Assembly: GCA_963844845.1 (NCBI GenBank)
Contig: CAWJPW010000009.1
Location: forward strand, 62,001-126,000
Length of the DNA: 64,000 nucleotides
Direction: 5' to 3'
Origin: CAWJPW01 sp963844845
GTDB lineage: Bacteria > Acidobacteriota > Thermoanaerobaculia > Thermoanaerobaculales > Sulfomarinibacteraceae
The notes under the pieces are model-generated. The model had not been told where the DNA came from. It was given only the letters and a program-made list of their open reading frames with translations, and ran no database searches. Below are positions 52,916 to 61,856 of the stretch, one piece after another. The translations under genes were made by a program, and so were the position numbers. Numbering within the stretch: position 1 is the first letter of the stretch; every line of letters starts with the position of its first letter.

Positions 52916-53078
52916 GTCCTGTTTGGGAAGTCCTATGTGCTAGTCGCGCAGCCAGCGTGGTTCCTGGCAAGGCGCGACGACGAAGTCGTAGCAACGCTAC
53001 TTCGAGGAGGAGCAACGCAGCCAGGGGCCGCGATGACAAGCGAATAGTCCATTGGGATTTTCCAAACAGGACACTAGT
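52910..53078. repeat. ACTAGT-type element, copy D (best-preserved)
   Basis: The ends are perfect inverted repeats over 17 bp (ACTAGTGTCCTGTTTGG), starting and finishing with ACTAGT. Two adjacent small hairpins lie inside: ACGAC-GAA-GTCGT, then GTAGC-AAC-GCTAC at 52988-53000. It is in direct tandem with copy C. The CTA at 53074-53076, within the right-hand ACTAGT, supplies the TAG stop codon of the opposing TPR gene. Confidence 0.9.
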
Positions 53079-55989
53079 TGACGTGCCGCTGGCGCTGCAG
53101 CTCGACGAGACGGGAGGCCACGTCGCGATAGCCTGGAACGGCGGCGGCTATCTCTTCGTACAGGGACACAGCCTGCTCGATGTCACCGGAGAACTCCAGC
53201 GACACCGCGAGATCGTACTGGAGCGCCCGCCGGCCGTCCTCCCCCAGGTCTGGAGCCTCCATGGCCTTCCGGTACCACTGGGCTCCCTGCTCGGGAAGGC
53301 CCTGCTCCAAGTAGCACATCCCGATCATGGAGCACGACTCGAGGAAGTAAGCCGGATCACGCGACGAGATCTGGAACTCTCCGATGGCCTCGGCGAGAAG
53401 CCCCATCTCCTTGTACGCGATCCCAAGGTTGAAGTGAGTGTCCGAATCCTCCTCGGAGAGCTGCTGTGACACGCCCTTCTGAAACTCCCGGAACACCTCC
53501 TCGAGGAGGGCCTCGTCCTTGCCGCGGCCGGTCGCTTCGTCGACCATGGCCTCCTCCTCGGCGAGCTCGGCCTCGAGCTCCTTGGCGAGGTCGATGTACT
53601 CCTCCTCCTCGGCGAAGAGATCCTCGGGCTGCTCACCCGGGGTCGCCGGCGCGAGCTCCTCGAGCACGACCCCCTTGGACTTCAGGACCAGACGTCGCTC
53701 GGCGACCTCCCCGTCATCCGGATAGTCGGCCTCGAGGCGAGTCACCATGCGCACCGCGTCGTCGTAGAGCTCCTGGGCGATGAAGAAATCGACCTGCTCG
53801 AGCTCGGCGGGAGGAGGACCACTGACGGCCGAGGTCATCTCCACCATCTCCTCCTCGTCGCCTGACGTTGGGAGAGTGAATTCCACGGCAGACTCGTTGC
53901 CGGCAGGCACCACCGCAGGCTGCGTCACCGAGGGCTCGGCCGACCAGGTGTCATCCGCCGGCGCAGGAGATGGCTTACCGGGAGGTGGGAAGGACGCCTC
54001 AAGCTCGTCGACTCGATCACTCTGGATCTTGGGGCCTTTGGAGGAAGACTCCCAGGGTGCCTGGGGCGCCTCGAGCTCGAAAGTGAGCTCGGTGGCTTCC
54101 TCCACCTCAGTCGCCGCAGCCCAATCGCCCTCGGCTTCCTCAAAGCTGAACTCAGGCAGATCTGCAGCGGCCTCCGACTGCGCGGGTGCAGCCTCGCCCG
54201 CGCCACCGGTGGCATCCGGCCTCCCGGCGCCGTCGTTCACCTCCGCCGCCACCACACCGGCCTCGACGGGAATCTCCAGATCGACCTGCTCGTGCTCCTC
54301 GACCTGGTCGATGCCGGCCTCGGCCAGCAGATCCGCGTCGATGTCGATGACGACCTCGTCGGAGCCCGCGCCCTGCGTCCCGTGCGGCTCGACTGGACGA
54401 ACGCCGCTCGCGGAAGCGGGCGCCGCGATCCTGCCGACCGCCTTGCGCAACGTCGCCAGCCCGGTCTCGTTGCCCTGTTGCCGGTAGTGCTCGGCCAGCG
54501 GAGCCGCCACGCTCGCGGCCTCATCTTCTCGACCCTGCTCCACCAGGAGGGCCACGAGCTTCTCGTGTGCTTCCCATAGCTCGGGCGCCTGCCCGATGAT
54601 CTCCTTGAGGTGAACGATCGCCTTGTCTACGAGCCCGTACTTGGCGAACACGTTGGCCTCGGCGAGGCGCTCCTGCGGCTGGTAGCGAGGCGCCTCGGTG
54701 GCCGCGTCGGGGCTGGACGGCACGGCCCGGAGCACCCCCAATGTGCGCTCTCCTGCGGGCGGCATGGGAGTCTCGACCGGGGGCGCGGAGGGGGGCTTGC
54801 TGGGTCCGGGCCTGGGCCTGCCCACCTTTGCGCTCAGCTCGTTCAGCCGGACTCTGACCGTCTCATCCTCCGGCACCAGTGCGGCGAGACCCTCGTAGAC
54901 CGCAAGGGCCTGCTCGTCACGACCGTCGTCGTCGTAGGCATGGGCCAGCGCGCGCTTCATCGTGACGAGATCATCGCCGGCAACGCCGGCGAACACCTGC
55001 ACGGCACGTTCCAGCACATCCACGTCGCGCGGCATCGCCTCGACCAGCAGTCGGACGACCTCCTGAGCACGTGGCCTGTCGCCCTGATCAAGCGCCTCGT
55101 CAAGCACTCCAATCAGGATCTCCCGCGCCTTCGCGGTCTCACCCGTCGCCAGTAGCGACTGGCCCATGAGCACTCGGTTCTTGCTGTTGCCGGGCTCCGC
55201 GGCGTACACCTTCTTGGCGGTCTCGAGGGCGTCCGACGCGTCTCCAGTGGCGAGCTGAAACTGTGTCTTGAGCTCCTGAACATCGCGGTCGCCGGGCGAG
55301 AGCTGCATCGCGATGTCCACGAACTCCCGCGCAAGATCCATCCGCGCTGCCCCCAGGAGGGCCCGGCACAGGGGCACCAGGAACTCCCCTCGCGGCGGGT
55401 TCAGCTCGAGCACGTGCCGGTACAGGCGTTCGGCCTCGTCGAGCCGGTCGTGCTCCAACAGCATCCGGCCGAGGCGGTCGTACACCGCCAGGGACTCGTC
55501 CTCCTTGCCGCCCTGCATGAGAGCGTCGGCGAGGCGCAGCTGCGCCATGTGGTTGCCCGGCTCGATCTCGGCCAGCTTGCGGTTGATGCGGATGGTGTTC
55601 TCGTGGTCGCCGTTGCGGATATACCACTCGGCAAGCATCCCGTACTGGTTCTTGGCCTCGACCTTCAAGCCCTGCTGAATGTACAGCTCGGCGAGCCGGT
55701 CGAAGATCTCCAGCCGCTGGGGCGCCAACCGATTGATCTTCTTGAGCATCGCGATGGCCTTGGTAGTGAAGCCATCCTGGGTGAAGTAGTCGGCGATACG
55801 CTCGTAGAGCTCGATCGCCTTGTCCACCTGGCCCACCCGGCCATAGAGATCACCGACGCGGTTGATTGTGTTGGCATCGTTGGGATTGGACTTCAGGACC
55901 TTCTCGTACTCGCGGATGGCCTGCTCGACCTTGCCCCGCTGGACGAGCTTCTCCGCTTCCCGAAGCACCTTGTCCCGGTTCAGTGCCAT
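53074..55989 (-). CDS. Large cytoplasmic TPR-repeat protein
   Basis: 971 aa, with ATAGGAGTGA before the ATG and no signal peptide. N-terminal TPRs run over about residues 5-370 (KVEQAIREYEKVLKSNPNDA, GQVDKAIELYERIADYF, DRLDEAERLYRHVLELNPP, KAREILIGVLDEALDQGD). More lie at 440-520 (GLVDKAIVHLKEIIGQAPEL) and at the C terminus (HFNLGIAYKEMGLLAEAIGE, EQGAQWYRKAMEAPDLGEDG). Between about 530 and 790 lies a long, very acidic, low-complexity linker. It is probably a scaffold; similar proteins in delta-proteobacteria and Acidobacteriota are linked to secretion and motility, but nothing here identifies a partner. Its stop codon lies inside a repeat. Confidence 0.85.
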   Translation of the reverse strand: MALNRDKVLREAEKLVQRGKVEQAIREYEKVLKSNPNDANTINRVGDLYGRVGQVDKAIELYERIADYFTQDGFTTKAIAMLKKINRLAPQRLEIFDRLAELYIQQGLKVEAKNQYGMLAEWYIRNGDHENTIRINRKLAEIEPGNHMAQLRLADALMQGGKEDESLAVYDRLGRMLLEHDRLDEAERLYRHVLELNPPRGEFLVPLCRALLGAARMDLAREFVDIAMQLSPGDRDVQELKTQFQLATGDASDALETAKKVYAAEPGNSKNRVLMGQSLLATGETAKAREILIGVLDEALDQGDRPRAQEVVRLLVEAMPRDVDVLERAVQVFAGVAGDDLVTMKRALAHAYDDDGRDEQALAVYEGLAALVPEDETVRVRLNELSAKVGRPRPGPSKPPSAPPVETPMPPAGERTLGVLRAVPSSPDAATEAPRYQPQERLAEANVFAKYGLVDKAIVHLKEIIGQAPELWEAHEKLVALLVEQGREDEAASVAAPLAEHYRQQGNETGLATLRKAVGRIAAPASASGVRPVEPHGTQGAGSDEVVIDIDADLLAEAGIDQVEEHEQVDLEIPVEAGVVAAEVNDGAGRPDATGGAGEAAPAQSEAAADLPEFSFEEAEGDWAAATEVEEATELTFELEAPQAPWESSSKGPKIQSDRVDELEASFPPPGKPSPAPADDTWSAEPSVTQPAVVPAGNESAVEFTLPTSGDEEEMVEMTSAVSGPPPAELEQVDFFIAQELYDDAVRMVTRLEADYPDDGEVAERRLVLKSKGVVLEELAPATPGEQPEDLFAEEEEYIDLAKELEAELAEEEAMVDEATGRGKDEALLEEVFREFQKGVSQQLSEEDSDTHFNLGIAYKEMGLLAEAIGEFQISSRDPAYFLESCSMIGMCYLEQGLPEQGAQWYRKAMEAPDLGEDGRRALQYDLAVSLEFSGDIEQAVSLYEEIAAAVPGYRDVASRLVELQRQRHVN

Positions 55990-56137
55990 TCACTCCTATC
56001 CCTTCACAGCGCAGCCCGCAGTTTCATGGTAACACGAGGGTTCCACTGACTGTTCCGGTGCTGTGCGCGAGCGGAGAAGGCCTCATCGATCCCGTTCAGA
56101 CGCGACAACGGGGCCCGGATCGGACCCCATTGCCACC

Positions 56138-56161
56138 GGCGCTCCGGGACTTCCCGGCGCC
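56138..56161. other. GC-rich hairpin downstream of rplS
   Basis: GGCGC-T-CCGGG (56138-56148) pairs with CCCGG-CGCC (56153-56161) around ACTT. It lies 15 bp after the rplS stop but has no T-tract, so termination is only possible, not shown. Confidence 0.3.
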
Positions 56162-56176
56162 TGATCGCGACCCGCC

Positions 56177-56527
56177 TCAGGTCGTCCGAGCCTTCTCGCG
56201 AATGCGCGCTGCCTTGCCGCGCAGCTCTCTGATGTAGTAGAGCTTGGCGCGCCGGACCTGGCCCCTGCGCACGACCTCGAGCTTGGCGATCGACGGCGAG
56301 TGCAGCGGGAAGATCCGTTCCACACCAATCCCGGAGGAGATCTTGCGCACGGTGAAGGTCTCCGAGAGACCACCATGCTTGCGCGCGATCACCAGACCCT
56401 CGTAGACCTGGATGCGCTCCTTCTCGCCCTCCTTGAGGCGCACGTGCACCTTGACCGTGTCGCCCGGACGGAAGTCGGGAATGTCGCTCCGCATCTGTTC
56501 CTGAGTTATCTCGCGAATGAGATCCAT
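56177..56527 (-). CDS. rplS: 50S ribosomal protein L19
   Basis: 116 aa from ATG 56527 with GGAGG upstream. All L19 landmarks are present: IPDFRPGDTVKVHVRLKEGE, RIQVYEGLVIARKHGG, FTVRKISSGIGVERIFPLHS and KLEVVRRGQVRRAKLYYIRE. It sits at the 30S-50S interface. The usual neighbours (rpsP, rimM, trmD) are not present, so rplS is separated from its standard operon here. Confidence 0.97.
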   Translation of the reverse strand: MDLIREITQEQMRSDIPDFRPGDTVKVHVRLKEGEKERIQVYEGLVIARKHGGLSETFTVRKISSGIGVERIFPLHSPSIAKLEVVRRGQVRRAKLYYIRELRGKAARIREKARTT

Positions 56528-56633
56528 CGCTGCCTCCACGCGCACTTTGGGCGCTCCGGGCTGAACGCCCGCGTCGGCGGAGTATATACAGATCGAATGC
56601 GCGCCGCAACTGTCCTGCGCCAGCCGCGACGGC

Positions 56634-57203
56634 TTACTCGGGCTCGCTCTCGTCAGGTGGCAGCGGCGTTCCGAAGAGATGCAGCTCATCGTCGAATGGC
56701 ACCGCCAGCACGCGGCCGTGGGCGTCCAGCGTCGCGTTGTCGGGCCAGACAGCGCCTCCGGCTCGCAGGAAAGGACGGTAGCCGAACGGCACCTCGGATC
56801 CGTCTGGGGCGAGCCAGTCCGGCGCCACCAGGTCCCACCGCTCGTCGTCCTCCTCGACCCGACGGAAGACAACCTCGCGAAGAGGACGGGCCCCCAGCAG
56901 CGTCACCTGCTCCGTGGTGCCCCGAGCCTCCTCCATGAACTCCTCGAGGACCTCGGCGGTGAAGTGGTGCAGGACATCGTGGTCCTCGGGACCTTCCACT
57001 TCGGCCCCGATGAGGAGGCGATAGACCCCCTCGTCCAGCTCGTCACCCGCGATGAAGTCCACCGCGAACTCCAAAGCAGGCTCCTCCACCTCCACGTCGA
57101 ACGAGCTGCCGTGCAGGAGGTCCTTGACGAGCAGCCCGAGGAGGAGCTCCTCCCTTGTCGTTGCCGGAAAATCGAAGGCCAGCGCCTCGTCCCACGTCGT
57201 CAT
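56634..57203 (-). CDS. Acidic hypothetical protein
   Basis: 189 aa, with AAAGGAGCGAG before the ATG. Strongly acidic throughout (DVEVEEPALEFAVDFIAGDE, EGPEDHDVLHHFTAEVLEEF), with a Trp/Pro-containing C-terminal part (WDLVAPDWLAPDGSEVPFGY). No signal peptide, membrane helix or recognised domain. It is located 42 bp downstream of prsW on the same strand and could be the last gene of the tat-ttcA-prsW transcript. Confidence 0.6.
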   Translation of the reverse strand: MTTWDEALAFDFPATTREELLLGLLVKDLLHGSSFDVEVEEPALEFAVDFIAGDELDEGVYRLLIGAEVEGPEDHDVLHHFTAEVLEEFMEEARGTTEQVTLLGARPLREVVFRRVEEDDERWDLVAPDWLAPDGSEVPFGYRPFLRAGGAVWPDNATLDAHGRVLAVPFDDELHLFGTPLPPDESEPE

Positions 57204-57245
57204 GTCTCGCTCCTTTTACGTTCGCCACGCCGACACCAGCGGCCT

Positions 57246-58238
57246 CTACAAGATCCGTTCTCCCAGGAAGCGGCGGCTTTCGCCTTCCCACGTCTTGGCC
57301 GCCACGACGACAAGCACCAACACAAAATATGAGCTCGCGCCCACCACCGCTGCCAGTATTGGCGAGAACGCAACGGTGTCGTAGGTCCCGTGAAGCAGCG
57401 CAGCGAGCAGGTAGAAGGGAATCACGAAGCGAATAAAGCGCAGGCCCCAGGACCCGGTTCCCTGTGTCGCGGCCCCCAGTGCAAACCCCGTGAGACCAGC
57501 CCAAAGCGAGTGTAGGAAAGGCGTCATCAACAACCTCGACAGGACTACATCCTGGCGGGCATAGGGAACACCCCAGATGCGAGCGCCGAACCACTGCGTG
57601 TAGAGAATGTTCTCGAAGCCGGCGAAGGCGAGCCCCGAGCAGATGCCCAGGAGAATCGAGGCCTGCAGACTCATCGCCCGCCCCGCTCGGCTGGCGAGCC
57701 CCACCGCCACCATGACCGGAACCATCTTGGTCAGCTCTTCGGTGATCCCCACGCCGAAGACGAAACCGACCCACCGGATCGGCAGGAACGGGGCCTCGAT
57801 GAGCCGGTAAAACGGCGTCAACACCGCCCGCAGCAGGGGCAGTATCGCCACCAGGCCAGGCACGATCACCAGCGCCGCCACAAGAGTGAAGTCCCACGGC
57901 GAGCTGCCTTTGAGGTTGAGGCGAAAAAGCCGAAGGAACAGGAAGAACCAGAGGAAGGCGAAGTAGAGGGTCATGCCCTGGTCGGAGGGAATGTCGAACA
58001 GCAACAGGACCAGAGGCATGAGGGCGAGCACCAGGACGACCCAGAAGACCTGGGAGGTGAGGATTCGGGACAACACTCCGGGGTCGAGGTGGAAGAGCGC
58101 CCCGGGACCCACGCGCTCCAGCTCCGCCGCGCGCAGGTGCGCTCGCACACGCTCCACCTGGCGCTGGTACTCCTCATCGCTGATGAGCCGGGCAGCGTGA
58201 AGCCGCTCGTACTCCGCCAGCAGCTCGTGCACATCCAT
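57246..58238 (-). CDS. PrsW family intramembrane metalloprotease
   Basis: 330 aa from ATG 58238. A soluble N-terminal helix pair (LLAEYERLHAARLISDEEYQ, SHOCT-like spacing) precedes about eight membrane helices. The PrsW signature is there: GVGITEELTKMVPVM (EExxK-type), GLAFAGFENILYTQWFGA (FxxxEN), TPFLHSLWAGLTGFALG and LLHGTYDTVAF, which provide His ligands for zinc. In Bacillus PrsW starts the RsiW cascade that frees SigW; here the substrate is unknown. It lies 14 bp after ttcA in what looks like the tatA-tatC-ttcA-prsW operon. Confidence 0.88.
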   Translation of the reverse strand: MDVHELLAEYERLHAARLISDEEYQRQVERVRAHLRAAELERVGPGALFHLDPGVLSRILTSQVFWVVLVLALMPLVLLLFDIPSDQGMTLYFAFLWFFLFLRLFRLNLKGSSPWDFTLVAALVIVPGLVAILPLLRAVLTPFYRLIEAPFLPIRWVGFVFGVGITEELTKMVPVMVAVGLASRAGRAMSLQASILLGICSGLAFAGFENILYTQWFGARIWGVPYARQDVVLSRLLMTPFLHSLWAGLTGFALGAATQGTGSWGLRFIRFVIPFYLLAALLHGTYDTVAFSPILAAVVGASSYFVLVLVVVAAKTWEGESRRFLGERIL

Positions 58239-58252
58239 TCGCAGCCACGGTA

Positions 58253-58999
58253 TCACAGCAGATTGCCACCGGTACCCGATGACACCTCGCGCATCGCCGC
58301 CCAGTAGAGGTGCCGCCGAACCGTGCGCTCGTCCCGGCCGAGAGCAGCCAACACCGCCCGCACGCGGTCGCGACGCGCCGCGTCCTGGTGCGGGCAGGGG
58401 GCCGGCGGGGCTGGAAAACCGCACAGCCGGGCCAGGCGATGGATCTCCGCCCTGCGGAGCTCGATCAGCGGGCGGACGAGCTCCACGGCTCCGTCAAAGT
58501 AGCTGCGGCGAGGAGCCAGTACCTCGGCACGACCGGTGTAGAACAGGCTTAGCAGCCAAGTCTCCACCACGTCGTCGGCGTGATGTCCGAGGGCGAGAAC
58601 ACGGCAACCGGCGGTTTCCGCGGCTTCAAGCAGGGCCCTCCGACGAATGCGGGCGCAGCCGAAGCAATCGGTCGGCGCGGGGTCGCCGGGGCCGAGACGC
58701 GGCTCCACCACCCTCACCCTCACACCACGCTCCTCACACCACCGCCGCGTGCCCTCGGGGAGCGGCGCTCCGACCTCCCCGGCGTCGAGGTGAACATGCA
58801 GCGCAGTGAGGGCAAGCTGCGGTTTCCGGAACCGAACCTCGTCGGCCAGAAGGGCAACCAGGGCCAGGCTGTCGCGCCCGCCCGACAGGCCCACGGCGAC
58901 ACCACCGCCCTCGGGCAGGAGCTGCCATCGCCGGCACGCCCGCCGCAGCTTTCCCGCGAGCCTGCCCGCCGCACGGCGACAGCGCTGCGCGTCCTCCAC
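58253..58999 (-). CDS. TtcA-like tRNA thiolation PP-loop protein
   Basis: 248 aa, GTG start with AGGAG upstream. The PP-loop reads VGLSGGRDSLALVALLADEV, with Arg in place of the usual Lys of SGGKDS. CFGCARIRRRALLEA (CxxC) and a later CPHQDAARRDRVR provide the three Cys expected for the [4Fe-4S] cluster of TtcA, and LGHHADDVVETWLLSLFYTG is the family's downstream block. TtcA makes 2-thiocytidine at position 32 of tRNA; related enzymes of the same build thiolate U54. It overlaps neither neighbour but lies 1 bp from tatC. Confidence 0.85.
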   Translation of the reverse strand: MEDAQRCRRAAGRLAGKLRRACRRWQLLPEGGGVAVGLSGGRDSLALVALLADEVRFRKPQLALTALHVHLDAGEVGAPLPEGTRRWCEERGVRVRVVEPRLGPGDPAPTDCFGCARIRRRALLEAAETAGCRVLALGHHADDVVETWLLSLFYTGRAEVLAPRRSYFDGAVELVRPLIELRRAEIHRLARLCGFPAPPAPCPHQDAARRDRVRAVLAALGRDERTVRRHLYWAAMREVSSGTGGNLL

Positions 59000-59000
59000 G

Positions 59001-59777
59001 CTACTCCTGAACGCGCTTCTTACCGAATGCCCAGGCGATGACGATTCCCAGGAGGTAGAGAAGGATCATCGGCACCGCAAACACTGTCTGGGTGGCCATG
59101 TCGGGGGTCGGTGTGATCACCGCCGCGATGATGAAGATCGCCAGCACCGCCCAGCGGAACCAGCGCAGTAGCTGTCCCGCCGTCACCAGACCGATCCGGG
59201 CGAGGAAGAAGATCAGGATGGGCAGCTCGAACACCAAACCAAGTCCGAGGAGCACCTTGGACATCATGGCGAAGTACGCGTGGATCGTCACCACCTGGCG
59301 GAAGTCCTCCCCCACCTTGAGGAGGAAGCGCACCACCATGGGGAACGCAATCTTGAACCCGAACAAACCGCCCGCGAGGAAGAAGAGCGTCGTAAACAGG
59401 ATGAATGGAAACGCCAGCCGCCGCTCGCTGCGGTACAACCCTGGCTTGAGGAAAAGCCAAAGCTGACCGAGCACGACCGGCGAGGCAACGAAGAGCGCGG
59501 CGAGGAGCGCGACCTTGATGTACAGCATGAAGGGGTCGGCGAGGGCCGTGAAAGCGAGCTTGTCGCCGGGGGGCAGGAAGCGGAGAATCGGCTCCTCGAG
59601 CAGATGGAAGATCGGGCGGGAGAAGTACCAGCAGCCGAGAAAGGCGATGAAGATCGCCGCTGCGCTGACAACCAGACGCCGCCGTAGCTCGTCCAAATGC
59701 TCGATGAGGGTCATGCGGGGAAGGTCTTCGGCCTCCGCTCCATCCATCCTGGGGTCGTCGGACACTGCGGCCGTCAC
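59001..59777 (-). CDS. tatC: Sec-independent protein translocase TatC
   Basis: 258 aa. It begins with a cytoplasmic segment MTLIEHLDELRRRLVVSAAA (near residue 22), which contains the conserved Glu that recognises twin-arginine signals, followed by six membrane helices; LFVASPVVLGQLWLFLKPGL and FGFKIAFPMVVRFLLK are family landmarks. It is the receptor core of the Tat pathway that exports folded proteins. Likely clients in this window are HybO and HybA, both with RR signals. It overlaps tatA by four bases. Confidence 0.95.
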   Translation of the reverse strand: MTAAVSDDPRMDGAEAEDLPRMTLIEHLDELRRRLVVSAAAIFIAFLGCWYFSRPIFHLLEEPILRFLPPGDKLAFTALADPFMLYIKVALLAALFVASPVVLGQLWLFLKPGLYRSERRLAFPFILFTTLFFLAGGLFGFKIAFPMVVRFLLKVGEDFRQVVTIHAYFAMMSKVLLGLGLVFELPILIFFLARIGLVTAGQLLRWFRWAVLAIFIIAAVITPTPDMATQTVFAVPMILLYLLGIVIAWAFGKKRVQE

Positions 59778-60121
59778 CCCTGCTCCTGGTTGGGTCTGGA
59801 ACTCTCGGCACCCGAGGGTTTCTCGTCACCGTCGGCGGGCCCAGTCTCGCTCGAGGGTGCGGACACCGCAGGTGCATCGGCTTCGGCGATCGGCTGCGTG
59901 AGCTCACGTCCGGCGCTGCGCACCTCGCGCCCCACGGCCCGGAGCTCGTCGGCCGAGACCTCCTCTTCGATGGTCCGTTTGAAGTCATTGGAGGCGCGCC
60001 GAAATTCGCCTAGGGCCCGGCCCAACGATCGGCCGATGTGCGGGAGCTGCCGCGGCCCGAAGAGGATGAGGGCCACAGCGAAGATGAGAATCAACTCCGG
60101 CATACCGAGGGATCCGAACAC
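59774..60121 (-). CDS. tatA: Twin-arginine translocase subunit TatA/TatB
   Basis: 115 aa, GTG start with CGGAGG upstream and TATACT about 20 nt before that. A short membrane helix (MPELILIFAVALILFGPRQL) is followed by the amphipathic helix PHIGRSLGRALGEFRRASND and an acidic, disordered tail. The FGPRQLPHIGRSLG hinge fits TatA; the long tail and Glu-rich second helix lean to TatB. As it is the only one here, it may do both jobs, as in minimal TatAC systems. It overlaps tatC. Confidence 0.9.
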   Translation of the reverse strand: MFGSLGMPELILIFAVALILFGPRQLPHIGRSLGRALGEFRRASNDFKRTIEEEVSADELRAVGREVRSAGRELTQPIAEADAPAVSAPSSETGPADGDEKPSGAESSRPNQEQG

Positions 60122-60270
60122 GCGCGCCTCCGATCGTCAGTATACATCCATACAACACGAGCCACGAGTCACTTGGGGAAAGTCTGAGGGTGCGCTACCC
60201 TGGGTCGGGCCAGCGGAGCACGCTCGTCCTTTGGGCGGCCCCAAGGCATCAAGCAGGAGGCATCGAGCGC

Positions 60271-61848
60271 ATGCGACGTGGAACCCAGTGGAGACTCGGG
60301 GTGCTGGTGGCGGGCGTGCTCGTGACGGGAGCCGCAGCCGGAGCCCTCTTCGGCGAGCGCACCATCACCAACGACGAGCAGGCCGTGCTCACGCACACGG
60401 CCCGGGTCGCCTCCACCATGATCGACTGGCTCCCGGGCGACATCGACCCCGCACAGCTGGTCTACGACGGCATCGACGGCATGCTGAACCACCTCGATCC
60501 GCACTCCACCTTCCTCGATCCCTCCACGTTCCTGCGCATGCGGGCCCGCCAGGAGGGTTCCTTCTTCGGCGTCGGCATCATCATCTCCATGCGCGGCGGC
60601 AACGTTACCGTCATCGCTCCGGTGGCCGGCACGCCGGCCGCCCAAAAGGGGCTGCGCGCCGGGGACGTGATCACCGCCGTGGAGGGTCAATCCACCGAGG
60701 AGATGAGCCTCGACGACGTGGTCGACGCGGTACGCGGGCCCGAGGACACCCAGGTCGAGCTCACCATTCTCCGTCCCGGGCTCAAAGAGCCCATGACGAT
60801 GAGTATCTCCCGCACGCGTATCCCGACCAACTCGGTGCGATACGCCTTCATGCTTTGGCCGGACGTGGGTTACATCCGCCTTTCCGAGTTTTCGAACACA
60901 AGCGTGCAGGAGATCCATGACGCACTCCGGCAGCTCGAGTCCGAGGGTATGGAGAAGCTCGTGCTCGACCTCCGGGACAATCCGGGAGGAACCCTGGACG
61001 CTGCGGTGGGTGTAGCGGACACCTACCTGCGCAAGGGGCAGCTGGTGGTCTCCACCAACGGCCGTACTCCCGACAGCGTGTCCTCTTTCGTCGCACCCGG
61101 CGGCGCCGAGCGCTACCTCGGACCCATGATCATCCTGGTGAACGGCGGCTCGGCGTCGGCCTCGGAGATCGTGTCAGGCGCGGTCCAGGATCACGACCGC
61201 GGCCTGGTGGTGGGTGAGGTGACCTGGGGCAAGGGGCTCGTGCAGACAGTCTTCACCGTCCGTGACGCGGGGCTGGCGCTGACCACCGCGCGCTACTACA
61301 CCCCGTCCGGCCGCTGCATTCAGCGCGACTACAACTCGTTCCTCGACTACATCACCCACCGCAACGGCAAGCCCGCGCCCGATGCCGAGGTCTTCCACAC
61401 CGACGCCGGCCGTCCGGTTGTCGGCGGCGGCGGCATCACCCCGGACGTCGTGGTCGAGGCCCGGGAGCTCTCGGAGCCCGTGGCGCGTCTCTACGGGCAA
61501 TCGGCCTACTTCCGCTTCGCCATCCACCTCCTCCAAGGCGTCCCCGAGGCCGATAAGCCGGGTTTTGCGGCGAGCTTTACCGTGGCCCCGGAGACCCTCG
61601 CCGACTTCTGGACCTTCGTCGCCAAGGAGAAGCTGCTTGAAGCTGACGACCTCGAAAGCCTGAAGGCCGATCCACAGGGTGTGGAGGACGTCGAGCGGGC
61701 CATTCGGGTCGAGATCCTCAACTCCACCCAAGGCCTCGAAGCCGGCTACAGAGTGGCTATCGACGGCGACAACCAGATCGCCGCCGCCCTCGAGCACCTA
61801 CCCGACGCGGAGACGCTCTGGCGCCAATGGCAGAAGACGACACAGTAG
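60271..61848 (+). CDS. Carboxy-terminal processing protease (S41 family) with PDZ domain
   Basis: 525 aa from ATG 60271 (AGGAGG upstream). An N-terminal signal anchor (RLGVLVAGVLVTGAAAGALF) precedes YDGIDGMLNHLDPHSTFLDP, a PDZ domain (about residues 95-185, GVGIIISMRGGNVTVIAPVA), and the S41 domain with VLDLRDNPGGTLDAAV, the catalytic Ser in NGGSASASEIVSGA and Lys in GEVTWGKGLVQTVF. After the core there is an extra about 130-residue C-terminal part (FAASFTVAPETLADFWTFVA) as in acidobacterial and delta-proteobacterial CtpA proteins. It cleaves C-terminal tails of periplasmic proteins. Convergent with dtd. Confidence 0.93.
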   Translation: MRRGTQWRLGVLVAGVLVTGAAAGALFGERTITNDEQAVLTHTARVASTMIDWLPGDIDPAQLVYDGIDGMLNHLDPHSTFLDPSTFLRMRARQEGSFFGVGIIISMRGGNVTVIAPVAGTPAAQKGLRAGDVITAVEGQSTEEMSLDDVVDAVRGPEDTQVELTILRPGLKEPMTMSISRTRIPTNSVRYAFMLWPDVGYIRLSEFSNTSVQEIHDALRQLESEGMEKLVLDLRDNPGGTLDAAVGVADTYLRKGQLVVSTNGRTPDSVSSFVAPGGAERYLGPMIILVNGGSASASEIVSGAVQDHDRGLVVGEVTWGKGLVQTVFTVRDAGLALTTARYYTPSGRCIQRDYNSFLDYITHRNGKPAPDAEVFHTDAGRPVVGGGGITPDVVVEARELSEPVARLYGQSAYFRFAIHLLQGVPEADKPGFAASFTVAPETLADFWTFVAKEKLLEADDLESLKADPQGVEDVERAIRVEILNSTQGLEAGYRVAIDGDNQIAAALEHLPDAETLWRQWQKTTQ

Positions 61849-61856
61849 GCGGGTAA

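Noticed and set aside
41052..53078. Short peptides with a recurring FGKS...ARRDDEVVA pattern encoded in the repeats
   Set aside because: The similarity comes from the DNA repeat itself; frames shift between copies and none has a credible start.
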